A stretch of DNA of 64,000 bases from positions 1,798,001 through 1,862,000 of the forward strand of contig NZ_JAUFQE010000001.1 of the NCBI RefSeq assembly GCF_030409755.1, written 5' to 3'. The notes beneath the pieces are model-generated. The model worked only from the letters and a program-made list of their open reading frames with translations, did no database searches and was not told where the DNA came from. Positions 18,161 through 26,128 of this stretch are shown piece after piece. Position 1 is the stretch's first letter. Each line of letters begins with the position of its first letter. The translations under genes were made by a program, and so were the position numbers. The stretch is from Vibrio lentus (lineage in GTDB: Bacteria > Pseudomonadota > Gammaproteobacteria > Enterobacterales > Vibrionaceae).

Positions 18161-18763
18161 ATGAATATGCTTACATTCGATAAAACAGAAATCCAAAAAC
18201 AAACAAAACCATTTATCGCTGAAGCTGTCTTTGCCGTGGAGACTATCAGTGCCAAACAGCAAACTGAGAAGCAACTCAAAGCGAAGCAACTGCTAGACCG
18301 ATTGTTCCCACTAGAGAACGGCTCACATCAAGATGTAACGAGCTACGTAGTTGATTACCGCCATATCATGGCTTATTTCAAAGATGGCCAACACAGCGGT
18401 CTAAAGCATCCTAAGCAGTTTGTAGCTTTCATGGGTGAGAAGTGTGACCCAGACTCAATCTTGTTCCGAGATAGCAGTGGAAGCCATTTAGAAGTGATGT
18501 TTGGTTGTCACAAAGGGACAGGTTGCATTGAACTGGTCGATATCGATGATATTCAGCTCGAGTCGTGCACTACTTTTGGCCAGTCACCAATGGAAGCGGT
18601 ACAAACGAATACTGAGCGTCAAGGAATCACGACAGCAATACGTCACTGGATCAGCCTAGTTCAAGGTGATGAGAAGGGTAAACCAAAAGCATGCAGCGAA
18701 GATAAAGAGTTCCGAGCTAAGAGCGGTGAAGATTATTGCCTTAATTACTGCTACGCACTTTAG
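18161..18763 (+). CDS. Unknown 200-residue protein divergent from the XRE regulator
   Basis: The start at 18161 has GAGGGAAAGG just upstream; a GTG 12 codons earlier is less likely. There is no signal peptide and no membrane segment. The N-terminal 60 residues are charged and helical (TISAKQQTEKQLKAKQLLDRLF). The central part has YVVDYRHIMAYFKDGQHSGL and FRDSSGSHLEVMFGCHKGTGCIELVDIDD. The end is Cys-rich (EDYCLNYCYAL). I do not recognise a family with confidence. The divergent arrangement suggests it is the main target of the neighbouring regulator, possibly in acyl or C2 metabolism by analogy with that regulator class. It is followed by a good terminator. Confidence 0.7.
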   Translation: MNMLTFDKTEIQKQTKPFIAEAVFAVETISAKQQTEKQLKAKQLLDRLFPLENGSHQDVTSYVVDYRHIMAYFKDGQHSGLKHPKQFVAFMGEKCDPDSILFRDSSGSHLEVMFGCHKGTGCIELVDIDDIQLESCTTFGQSPMEAVQTNTERQGITTAIRHWISLVQGDEKGKPKACSEDKEFRAKSGEDYCLNYCYAL

Positions 18764-18851
18764 TCTTTCGTACTCATGAAAGATGCTGAGTCATGAGTTA
18801 GCGATTTTGGTTGTCTTTAACATCAAACACTGACGACTGTGCATAAACGAC

Positions 18852-18895
18852 AAAGCCCCAATGATTAACCTACTGGTTATTGATTGGGGCTTTTT
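18852..18895 (+). terminator. Rho-independent terminator after the unknown 200-residue gene
   Basis: AAAGCCCCAAT near 18852 pairs with ATTGGGGCTTT near 18883-18893. Inner pairing GATTAACC/GGTTATTG extends the stem, and five T follow. Confidence 0.8.
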
Positions 18896-18928
18896 GCTTT
18901 CGATGTTAATTACGAGTCTATTTTTGTG

Positions 18929-18963
18929 CCTAGAACCTAGAACCTAGAACCTAGAACCTAGAG
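18929..18963. repeat. Five tandem 7-bp repeats CCTAGAA
   Basis: CCTAGAA is repeated four times from 18929, followed by CCTAGAG at 18957-18963. The tract lies between a terminator and the 3' end of the GGDEF gene, outside any gene. A 7-bp unit is a potential slipped-strand tract. Confidence 0.8.
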
Positions 18964-19018
18964 CTCAGGGCTTAGTAAGTACGCCGTTTAACTGTAAATT
19001 TGTTTAGGTGATTGCAGA

Positions 19019-20035
19019 CTACAGCGGCATCACTCTATTGCGGCCTAGAGATTTTGCTTCGTAAAGTAGCTTATCAGCACGCTCGATCAGGGATTCCGCG
19101 GATTCACCAGGTTCAAGCTCTGCAACGCCAAACGATGCGGTGATGCTACCGACCTGTTCTCCACTGCGGCGATCTTTGATCGACAGTTTTTCCAGAGATC
19201 GTCTATTAGTATCAGCAAGTTGACGTGCAATGCGTAATGATTTGTTCGGTACGATGAGAGCGAACTCTTCGCCACCGAATCGGTAAGCGGAAATCCCTTC
19301 GCGACACATTTGCTTTAGCTTACGCGCAATGCCCTTAAGAACCATATCGCCAAACAAGTGGCCATAGGTGTCGTTGAAGTTTTTAAAATGGTCAATATCG
19401 AGAAGAATGAGGCATAACGACTGCTTAGCTTCGCACAACGTCTCTAAATCACGATCCAGAGAGCGTCGGTTATAAAGCGTGGTCGTGCTATCAAATAGCG
19501 CGTCTTTCTGTACTTTGACAAGTTGTGTCTTGAGTTTGCTGATTTCTGACGTTGCAGAGTTCAGTTGAGAGCTTAAGAACTGAGTCGAGTGTCGAATGTT
19601 GCGAGATTCTGAAACCAGCTGACGAACCAACGACATCACTTCATCGATAGACAAACTTTCATTGTCGACGCGAGATAAGTCTTCGAAGCTCTTATCGATC
19701 ATCTCAGAGAAAGCAGAAGTGTCGGTGAGAGTATCGTTCATTGAGTTAGAAACCTCAGAAACTAACAGTTCTAGGTTTGCTCGTAAGTCATTGATATTCG
19801 TTTCAGATTTGCTTGCAACGTAGTTGTTGTAGAGCTGTTCACCTACCGCAGGAGGGCAGATACCGTAGTGCTCTAACACACCATCCATATCTTTGGTGAG
19901 CTGCGGGATAGCGTTGTCGACATAGGTGTACCAAAGTGCGTAATTTGCAGGTGTTGTCGACACTCTATTCTTCATCATAAGAGGCACCGCTTTTTTCAAA
20001 TTAGCGGTGGATTTCTGAAATTCATCTTTGTTCAT
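19019..20035 (-). CDS. Cytoplasmic GGDEF diguanylate cyclase, possible Qrr target
   Basis: Counted from the ATG at 20035 it has 338 residues (a GTG at 20071 would add 12). No membrane segment is seen. The N-terminal helical domain (about 1-165) has the phrase TTPANYALWYTYVDNAIPQL, known from a class of GGDEF proteins. A coiled coil (about 140-175) is followed by the GGDEF domain (about 180-335) with DSTTTLYNRRSLDRDL, FKNFNDTYGHLFGD and the active motif RFGGEEF. An RxxD-like inhibitory site is not obvious. In V. cholerae a GGDEF gene (VCA0939) is activated by Qrr pairing to its leader. A matching segment is present here at 20052-20063, so this could be its counterpart. Confidence 0.88.
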   Translation of the reverse strand: MNKDEFQKSTANLKKAVPLMMKNRVSTTPANYALWYTYVDNAIPQLTKDMDGVLEHYGICPPAVGEQLYNNYVASKSETNINDLRANLELLVSEVSNSMNDTLTDTSAFSEMIDKSFEDLSRVDNESLSIDEVMSLVRQLVSESRNIRHSTQFLSSQLNSATSEISKLKTQLVKVQKDALFDSTTTLYNRRSLDRDLETLCEAKQSLCLILLDIDHFKNFNDTYGHLFGDMVLKGIARKLKQMCREGISAYRFGGEEFALIVPNKSLRIARQLADTNRRSLEKLSIKDRRSGEQVGSITASFGVAELEPGESAESLIERADKLLYEAKSLGRNRVMPL

Positions 20036-20051
20036 TATTTTTACTACAGAT

Positions 20052-20063
20052 ACCAAACCAACT
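20052..20063 (-). promoter_or_regulatory. Segment of the GGDEF leader complementary to Qrr
   Basis: On the mRNA strand this reads AGUUGGUUUGGU, 17-28 nt before the ATG at 20035. It can pair with Qrr nt 24-35 (ACCUAGCCAACU) in ten Watson-Crick pairs and one G-U, with one U-U mismatch. The pairing can extend upstream (U-G, U-A, then C-G and G-U after a mismatch). The Qrr part involved is the conserved target-pairing core. Pairing was worked out by hand; structure and effect are untested. Confidence 0.55.
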
Positions 20064-20492
20064 AAAGCCACTTGTCGCTAGGTTAGCGGATTTTGCATGT
20101 ATTTGCTTTAAAAATTATATAATTAATGGATAAGGGTTGGATAAATCAATCATTTTTATTATGGAAATCGATTGCATATTTATATCGAACGTTAAATCGA
20201 TTGTTCTTTGACCAAAGAGGAGAAGGTTAGATTTGGAGTTTCACTAAGTCGATTGATGAGGGTTTAGCATAAAGTTGGTAACTGCTAAGAAGAATCGCTA
20301 TGTTTTTGATAGATTGATTGGCTGTCTTCTTGCTGCTTTGAGAATCAATAGAAGATGAGCTTTGATAGGTTAGTTGAGTCGAGAGAGTTTGGGGAAAGCG
20401 GGTAGCTGAAAAGTAGGTAATATGACGCAGTGGGGAGGAGATGATAACGGGGTAGAAGCTTTATTTCAGATAAGAAGTTTTGTTGCAGGCAT

Positions 20493-20521
20493 AAAAAAGC
20501 ACCGATAAAAATCAGCGCTTT
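20493..20521 (-). terminator. Terminator of the cold-shock gene
   Basis: On the minus strand AAAGCGCTGAT pairs with ATCGGTGCTTT (two G-U/mismatch positions) and is followed by six T. The 420 bp between the GGDEF start region and this terminator otherwise holds three copies of TCGATTG (20168, 20197 and 20249 areas) and no gene I can support. Confidence 0.65.
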
Positions 20522-20547
20522 AAAATTCTTTTTTAGCTAAAAGCTAA

Positions 20548-20760
20548 TTATTGAGCAACAACGTTTGCTGCTTGTAGGCCTTTTTGACCGTTTTCAACTT
20601 CGAAAGAAACCTTTTGGCCTTCTTTCAGAGTTTTGAAACCTTCTGAAGCGATTGCACGGAAGTGTACGAATACGTCAGCACCGCCGTTGTCTTGAGAAAT
20701 GAAACCGAAACCTTTCTCTTCGTTAAACCATTTTACAGTGCCAGTATTTGTGTTAGACAT
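20548..20760 (-). CDS. CspA-family cold-shock protein
   Basis: Single cold-shock domain protein of 70 residues that binds single-stranded RNA/DNA as an RNA chaperone. RNP1 is KGFGFIS, RNP2 is VFVHF, and the start [11 protein letters not shown] is canonical. The ATG at 20760 has AAGGGA seven bases upstream; a frame six codons longer includes that ribosome site and is rejected. The roughly 315 bp upstream to the codA terminator fit the long structured leaders of cold-shock genes, though I see no certain cold box. It could be CspV or CspA; I cannot tell which paralogue. Confidence 0.93.
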   Translation of the reverse strand: MSNTNTGTVKWFNEEKGFGFISQDNGGADVFVHFRAIASEGFKTLKEGQKVSFEVENGQKGLQAANVVAQ

Positions 20761-21075
20761 AATTTGTCCCTTATTCATAAATTTTCTAAATTGTTGATTG
20801 CATTACTGCAATGCGCTGATAATTGAATTATTTAATATTGCTAAGAAATAAGGAAAAACTACTTACAAAAACGGGTAACGATTTTACATGTCATTTTTTA
20901 CTATTTATCTAACTTAAATAACTCCGGCTAACAGAGCGAGTGCATGTTAACACAGTCTTTCCGGTTGTACACTCATTGATTGAGAAATCAGCGAGTTTTT
21001 TTGTCATGTTGTGCTCGTTAACAAAACTACCCTTAATAGTTGATAGTTTTATAAAGTTACACGCTATGACAAAGT

Positions 21076-21101
21076 AAAAAGGAAGCCTGTAGCTTCCTTT
21101 T
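21076..21101 (-). terminator. Terminator of codBA
   Basis: AAGGAAGC and GCTTCCTT (21079-21098) form the stem around a short loop, with T-runs on either side, so it terminates the minus-strand codBA message and could work in both directions. Confidence 0.75.
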
Positions 21102-21121
21102 CTTCATCAGTATAGACGATA

Positions 21122-22399
21122 TTAACGTTTGAAGTTGATATCTTCTGTCTGATCTAAGTTAATTTTTGTTTTCGCAGGTTGCGTTTCAGCGATGACCTTG
21201 CCGTGTCGTACCGAGTATTGAACTGGCACTTGGCGACGAACAGCATCAAAACCATTGTCCGCAGGTAAGATCAGTAGGCTACCAGGCTTACCTTCTTCAA
21301 TACCGTAGTTGTCTTGAATGTTTAGAGTGCGAGCTGAGTTCTTGCTGATCAAATCAAGTGAGGTGTTGATTTGGTCGTAGCCCATTACTTGTGTTACGTG
21401 CAGTCCCATGTGCAGAACTTGCAGCATATTCGCTGTACCTAGTGGATACCATGGGTCAAACACATCATCATGGCCGAAACACACATTGATATTAGCCGCT
21501 AGCATCTCTTTAACACGAGTCACGCCACGGCGCTTCGGATAGTCATCGAAACGACCTTGTAAGTGAATATTTACTAACGGGTTCGCGACGAAGTTAATCC
21601 CCGACATTTTTAGCAAGCGGAATAGGCGAGATGCGTAAGCACCATTGTAAGAGCCCATTGCTGTCGTATGGCTTGCCGTTACTTTTTCACCCATGTCGAA
21701 TTTATGAGCAAGAGCCGCCAGTGTTTCAACAAAGCGAGATTGCTCGTCATCGATTTCATCACAGTGAACGTCGATCAGGCAGTCGTATTTGCGTGCAAGC
21801 TCGAACGCATAGTGCAGAGATTCAATACCGTACTCACGAGTAAATTCGAAGTGAGGGATAGCACCAATAACGTCAGCACCGATCTTCACGGCTTCTTCAA
21901 GCAATTCTTTACCGTTAGGGTATGAAAGAATGCCTTCTTGAGGGAATGCAACGATCTGGATGTCGACCCACTCTTTCATCTCTTCACGAACTTCAACCAT
22001 TGCTCGTAACGCAACTAACGTTGGATCAGATACATCAACGTGAGTACGCACGTGTTGAACACCGTTAGCAATCTGCCATTTCAGTGTTTGTTTCGCACGA
22101 GACTTTACGTCTTCAATTGATAACAATTCTTTACGTTCGGCCCAACGCTCAATACCTTCAAACAAAGTACCAGAGATGTTCCAGTTAGGTTCTCCAGCCG
22201 TTTGCGTAGTATCTAGGTGAATATGCGGTTCACAGAAAGGAGAAACTGCAATGCCACCTTCAGCATCAAGGATCTCACCTTGATGATTGATTGGCGCGTC
22301 ATTATCGAGAATGCGAGAAAATTGACCATTTTCAATCAGGATTTGTTTCAAGCCATCTTGGTCTTGAAGCTTCGCGTTCTTGATTAATAAGGTTGTCAT
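21122..22399 (-). CDS. codA: Cytosine deaminase
   Basis: Converts cytosine to uracil and ammonia in pyrimidine salvage; cytoplasmic. The 425-residue amidohydrolase matches CodA throughout: the metal ligands in [19 protein letters not shown] (about residues 58-76), [13 protein letters not shown] (about 118), the catalytic pair region [19 protein letters not shown] (about 212) with [13 protein letters not shown] (about 242) with the His ligand, and [20 protein letters not shown] (about 310) with the metal Asp. It starts nine bases after the codB stop on the same strand, so it is the second gene of codBA. Confidence 0.95.
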   Translation of the reverse strand: MTTLLIKNAKLQDQDGLKQILIENGQFSRILDNDAPINHQGEILDAEGGIAVSPFCEPHIHLDTTQTAGEPNWNISGTLFEGIERWAERKELLSIEDVKSRAKQTLKWQIANGVQHVRTHVDVSDPTLVALRAMVEVREEMKEWVDIQIVAFPQEGILSYPNGKELLEEAVKIGADVIGAIPHFEFTREYGIESLHYAFELARKYDCLIDVHCDEIDDEQSRFVETLAALAHKFDMGEKVTASHTTAMGSYNGAYASRLFRLLKMSGINFVANPLVNIHLQGRFDDYPKRRGVTRVKEMLAANINVCFGHDDVFDPWYPLGTANMLQVLHMGLHVTQVMGYDQINTSLDLISKNSARTLNIQDNYGIEEGKPGSLLILPADNGFDAVRRQVPVQYSVRHGKVIAETQPAKTKINLDQTEDINFKR

Positions 22400-22408
22400 A
22401 GTGTGTCC

Positions 22409-23647
22409 TTAAGCGGCCTGAGATTTCAGAGCGTTTTTATTCAATAGAGGGTTAAGCACGAGGTAACTGATCGCACCACCAAACACGGCGTTCAAAGGAA
22501 CTATGCCAGGAAGGAAGTGACCAGCGGCTACGCCTGTTGCTACCGCGATAATGCCAGCCCAGTTAACGGTTTGGAACTCTGCTTTTGCAAAATCTTTGTA
22601 ACGTTTACGGTTCGCAAAGAAGTCGGCGATGATTACGCCACCAATCGGTGGAATTGCCAGCGAAAGGAAGGTTAACCAGCCGACGAAGTTGTTGTATAAC
22701 CAAAGCGCGAAAATCGTACCTACGATGCCGTTAATGATAGACATTGTAGTACTTGAGCGACCGGTGATGTTGGATAAACCAAGACCTGATGCATAAAGTG
22801 CGTTTTCGTTGGTTGTCCAGATGTTCAAGCCTAGAACGATGATGGCAGGAAGAAGTAGTCCTTGCGCAATCATCACATCTGAAATGTCAGAGAGACCCGT
22901 CGCTGCTGCACCGGCTGCACCAAAGATAAACATCAGTGAGTTACCGATGAAGAACGCGACCATTGTAATTAATACTGCGCTCGCTGGCTTTTTACCAAAG
23001 CGAACGAAATCGGCAGTTAAAGTACCTGCACTCACGAATGAACCGACAACCATTGCTAGTGCCATTGAGAAGTCCATTGGTGTTTCCGGCTCGATGAGTT
23101 GTAGCTGTTCTAGCCCGCCAACACTGTCTACCGCGGTCAGTACTGAGTAACCACCCAGAATGGCAATCGCAGGAACGGCAACCGCTGAGAGTACCATTAG
23201 CGCTTTAATACCGAAGTATACCGTACCTGTCATCAACAAGCCTGATACAACAATCAAGGTGTTGGTATCAATGCCCGTGGCTTTCTGTACTGGAATCGCA
23301 AACATGGCAACGCCCACACCAAACCAACCGACTTGTGTACCACCAAGTAGAGCAGAAGGAAGCCATGAGCCTTTAGTACCGAAAGAGAAACGAGCGAGGA
23401 GGTGAGTAGAGAGGCCAGTAGATGAGCCGATGTAGCCAAGAAAAGAAGTGTAAATACCAAGAATTAGATTACCGATGAGAACGGCGAGGAAGAAATCGTT
23501 GAAAGAAAGACCTGTCCCGAGTGAACCACCTGTCCACATACTTGCAGAGAAGAAAGTGAGTCCAAGCATTACCATGGTGAGTGAAGCAACTCCTTTCCTA
23601 GCCGATGTTGGAACCGGCCCAAGACTGTAGTTATTATCCGCAGCCAT
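22409..23647 (-). CDS. codB: Cytosine permease
   Basis: Inner-membrane cytosine importer of the NCS1 family, 412 residues with about 12 hydrophobic segments. The family features are visible: LGPVPTSARKGVASLTMVMLGL at the N-terminus (described in part), GTQVGWFGVGVAMFAIPV (about 103) with the substrate-contact region, GSFVSAGTLTADFVRFGK (about 207) and LAIPPIGGVIIADFF (about 340). GCGGAGGT precedes the ATG at 23647. It is paired with codA, giving the standard transport-plus-deamination unit. A PurR-like palindrome lies upstream. Confidence 0.95.
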   Translation of the reverse strand: MAADNNYSLGPVPTSARKGVASLTMVMLGLTFFSASMWTGGSLGTGLSFNDFFLAVLIGNLILGIYTSFLGYIGSSTGLSTHLLARFSFGTKGSWLPSALLGGTQVGWFGVGVAMFAIPVQKATGIDTNTLIVVSGLLMTGTVYFGIKALMVLSAVAVPAIAILGGYSVLTAVDSVGGLEQLQLIEPETPMDFSMALAMVVGSFVSAGTLTADFVRFGKKPASAVLITMVAFFIGNSLMFIFGAAGAAATGLSDISDVMIAQGLLLPAIIVLGLNIWTTNENALYASGLGLSNITGRSSTTMSIINGIVGTIFALWLYNNFVGWLTFLSLAIPPIGGVIIADFFANRKRYKDFAKAEFQTVNWAGIIAVATGVAAGHFLPGIVPLNAVFGGAISYLVLNPLLNKNALKSQAA

Positions 23648-23838
23648 CTTTTACCTCCGCAATTGATCAAAATTAAAAATAACGGTCGCCGTATTGCAGG
23701 CAAACGAGCGCATTATGGTGATATAAATAACATAGTCAATGCTAGTTTTGTCAATAAGTCAGATATTAAGGCAGCTTTGTTAAAAATAGAGATTTAAAAC
23801 ATGAGATTACTTTTTAAATTAATTTTTTAAAAATAATT

Positions 23839-23852
23839 AGAAAACGTTTTCT
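23839..23852. promoter_or_regulatory. Candidate PurR-type operator upstream of codBA
   Basis: AGAAAACGTTTTCT is a perfect 14-bp palindrome close to the PurR operator (core AAACGTTT). PurR control of codBA is established in enterics. The distance to the codB start is about 190 bp. Confidence 0.45.
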
Positions 23853-23959
23853 ATGGCGTAGATGAAGAGTCAGGATTGAGCTTCGCTATGAATGCTAGCG
23901 ATTATGGTCATGAATGGATGTCTGTATATTGGATGGGCGATGTTTCTTAAATTGCAGGC

Positions 23960-24068
23960 AAAAAAATGGCCAATCGCAATATTCGCAATTGGCCTATATA
24001 TATCGTGAACAAGAAAGGTTCACTAACAACGTCAGTTGGCTAGGTGACCCTCGGCTTAAGAAGGGTCA
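23960..24068 (-). ncRNA. qrr: Qrr quorum-regulatory small RNA (second copy)
   Basis: About 109 nt on the minus strand. The first 52 nt are identical to the plus-strand copy at 16205-16256, including stem-loop 1 and the CTAGCCAACTGACGTTGTTA core. After that it differs: GTTCAC hairpin, ATATATAT linker and a longer terminator (GGCCAATTGC/GCGATTGGCC, seven T). The predicted start from the sigma-54 promoter is base 24068, the same TGACCC start as in the other copy. It is downstream of the HlyD-like gene terminator and points toward codB. Confidence 0.93.
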
Positions 24069-24078
24069 ATATATACAT

Positions 24079-24095
24079 AGCAGATAGCGTGCCAA
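24079..24095 (-). promoter_or_regulatory. Sigma-54 promoter of the minus-strand qrr
   Basis: On the minus strand TTGGCACGCTATCTGCT has GG at 24093-24092 and GC at 24081-24080 with exactly 10 bases between. Twelve bases further on is the predicted +1 at 24068. Confidence 0.88.
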
Positions 24096-24155
24096 CTTTT
24101 AAACCTACGAATTGGGCTGTTTTACAGCAATTTGGTGCGTATTTGAATGGTGTTT

Positions 24156-24181
24156 TTGCATTATGAAAATGCATTTTGCGA
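24156..24181 (-). promoter_or_regulatory. Two degenerate LuxO-type sites upstream of the minus-strand qrr
   Basis: TTGCATTATGAAA at 24156-24168 and ATGCATTTTGCGA at 24169-24181 each match TTGCA-W3-TGCAA with two mismatches. They lie 63-88 bp upstream of the -24 element. A third possible half site, CTGCAAC, is at 24194-24200. Confidence 0.55.
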
Positions 24182-24320
24182 ATTGTTGATGCTCTGCAAC
24201 CAATTTTACATTTTATCAGTAAGGGGATTTGAGTATTTTCAAGTGTGGTAAGTAGGCGATAAAGACAAGAAGCCAACTGATACTCAAACCAAGACAGAGA
24301 CTAAAGCCAACGCAAGCACT

Positions 24321-24355
24321 AAAAAAGCCCACATGACATCAGTCTATGTGGGCTT
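24321..24355 (-). terminator. Terminator after the HlyD-like gene
   Basis: On the minus strand AAGCCCACAT pairs with ATGTGGGCTT and six T follow. It insulates the qrr promoter region from the upstream operon. Confidence 0.8.
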
Positions 24356-24384
24356 ACTATTGGTTCTAATTTATTGAAGTCGTG

Positions 24385-25608
24385 TTATATCGAATAGAAG
24401 AAGTACAGTTGCGACTTCATTCTGATAATGATTCCACGGATAACATCTAAGAATGCCATAAAGCTGATTGGCTTTTCGCCACTCACCCATGCCAGTCCAA
24501 CAGAGCCTACTGGGATATCATAGCCTTCTGTTTCTTCGATCTTCAGTCTCACGAAGTGGTGTTTGTTTTGAAGATTCCGTCCGGTTGTGACTCGAACCTG
24601 TTCATCAATACCAAGTAAACTGGCTTGTGCTTCACCTGTCGCTTCAACAATCCCTTCGACGGTTGCAGAGAAAACCTTTCCTGGATAAACCGGCGTTGCA
24701 AATTCAGCTGGTTGGCCCACTTTTACGTTACGAATCGCTTGGTGATTAACCCGCATTAGCACGTACTTCTCTTCTGTATACATCTGGATACGAGGCATCA
24801 TTGAGACTCGCTGCCCTTCACGAAGAATAAAGTTAGTCACAAAGCCATCTGTTGGTGCGGTGACTTTGGTGCTGTTAAGGTCCCATTGCGCTTGGGCTAA
24901 GGTTGCCTTTGCAGAGTCGACTTCAGTTTGCTTTTTACTGACGTTCGTTTCTGCTTTGTGGATGTTTAACTTCGCGTTCTCGGCGTCGACTTCTTTTTTA
25001 CTCAGTTGAGATTCCAAAGTGGTGACGTTATGTGTTGCTAATTCTACCTTGGCCGTTTGCTGGTCTATGTCGGTCTCAGTAATCGTATGTTCAACAACAT
25101 TGTTTTGTCGCTGGTAACGAGAGAGTGTCTTCGATTGAAGGACTAAGTCTGTTTTTGCTGATTCAATTTGTGCGATAGACGCTTTGATGTCTTCAAGCGC
25201 AGACTGATGGCTGACCTTTGCGATACTGACTTCTTGTCGAGCGGTATCTAAAGCTACGTGAGCAGATTCAAGTTGAACGCTCGCTTTGTCTCTCGCGATG
25301 ACATATTTGGTGTCATCAATCTCGTAGATCAACTCACCTTTCGTCACGTCTTGGTTTGGACTGATGTGAACCTTGGTGGTTTTGCCGCTGACCGATGTTG
25401 AGTCTGGACGCAACTGAATATGTGGAGACTGTACAACCGACCCGCCAGAAAGATCCATGGGGGTAAAGTTGACTAATCCAACCCAGACGAACAGTAACCA
25501 AGACGTGCCACCTAAGTAAGCAAACGCCTTAGTACCTTTGTTCCACGGCATGCCCACTAAGCGCAGCAAATAAATAAAGAGTGCCCATACAGCCAAACCT
25601 TCTAACAT
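24385..25608 (-). CDS. HlyD-family membrane fusion protein (inner-membrane anchored)
   Basis: A 407-residue protein with two N-terminal hydrophobic segments (about 2-20 and 27-47), then a periplasmic adaptor: a lipoyl half with VHISPNQDVTKGELIYEIDD (about 92), a very long coiled-coil hairpin (about 115-235, rich in A/K/E/S/T), the second lipoyl half VTAPTDGFVTNFILREGQRV (about 240) and a beta domain. It ends YFFYSI. This layout resembles the YiaV/YibH type of HlyD proteins, which lack an obvious pump partner. It overlaps the small membrane gene upstream by seven bases and should be co-translated with it. Confidence 0.82.
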   Translation of the reverse strand: MLEGLAVWALFIYLLRLVGMPWNKGTKAFAYLGGTSWLLFVWVGLVNFTPMDLSGGSVVQSPHIQLRPDSTSVSGKTTKVHISPNQDVTKGELIYEIDDTKYVIARDKASVQLESAHVALDTARQEVSIAKVSHQSALEDIKASIAQIESAKTDLVLQSKTLSRYQRQNNVVEHTITETDIDQQTAKVELATHNVTTLESQLSKKEVDAENAKLNIHKAETNVSKKQTEVDSAKATLAQAQWDLNSTKVTAPTDGFVTNFILREGQRVSMMPRIQMYTEEKYVLMRVNHQAIRNVKVGQPAEFATPVYPGKVFSATVEGIVEATGEAQASLLGIDEQVRVTTGRNLQNKHHFVRLKIEETEGYDIPVGSVGLAWVSGEKPISFMAFLDVIRGIIIRMKSQLYFFYSI

Positions 25609-25994
25609 GCTGGGTTCTCCTTATTATCAACCGATTGGGTGCTGTTTACGTTGCCGACAGCACTAGTATTGTTATTACTCGTACTCTCTGTGCTGCTGTT
25701 GCTTGGCGCACGCCATGTATCTCTAAGGTTGATAATGGCTTTTTCCATATCAACAAACGACACGATTACTGCGAGTACCCATACCCAGTGCCATATGAAG
25801 CCAATCCACGTTAAAGCGGTGATTAAACCGAGCTGGTGGTGCTCTTTACTGTGAGCTTTATTGATTGGTAATTCATGAATACGCCAAAAGCCGTAACAGG
25901 CTGCTGCGATTGTTGCGACCAACACAACGCCTGCTACAACGTGTAATGCGGTATCTGCGCCTGTTCCAACGAATGGGACACTTAGTAAACTCAT
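25602..25994 (-). CDS. Small membrane protein, probably DUF3302 (YiaW-like)
   Basis: A 130-residue protein with hydrophobic segments at about 13-37 and 58-83 and a hydrophilic, Ser/Asn-rich tail (TSNNNTSAVGNVNSTQSV). The phrase RIHELPINKAHSKEHHQ followed by a Trp-rich helix (WIGFIWHWVWVLA) resembles the short DUF3302 proteins encoded just before HlyD-type genes in enterics (yiaW-yiaV). The overlap with the HlyD gene supports a two-component membrane unit. The family assignment is by memory of pattern and gene order. Confidence 0.6.
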   Translation of the reverse strand: MSLLSVPFVGTGADTALHVVAGVVLVATIAAACYGFWRIHELPINKAHSKEHHQLGLITALTWIGFIWHWVWVLAVIVSFVDMEKAIINLRDTWRAPSNSSTESTSNNNTSAVGNVNSTQSVDNKENPAC

Positions 25995-26128
25995 TGATCA
26001 ACCCTAAGTAAAATTTGAACGCCGAGTGTGATGGAATGCAAATTCACAGGTTGTAATTTTACAGATTACGTTAATAATCGATATTAAATGACGTGATTAG
26101 TGTTTGCTATGTAAGGAAAGACGCTCAT

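Noticed and set aside
18929..18963. CCTAGAA repeats as a possible CRISPR array
   Set aside because: Units of 7 bp without spacers; no cas genes in the window.
24040..24276. Minus-strand frame of 78 codons over the second qrr promoter
   Set aside because: It runs through LuxO-type sites, the sigma-54 promoter and the 5' end of Qrr; no ribosome site.
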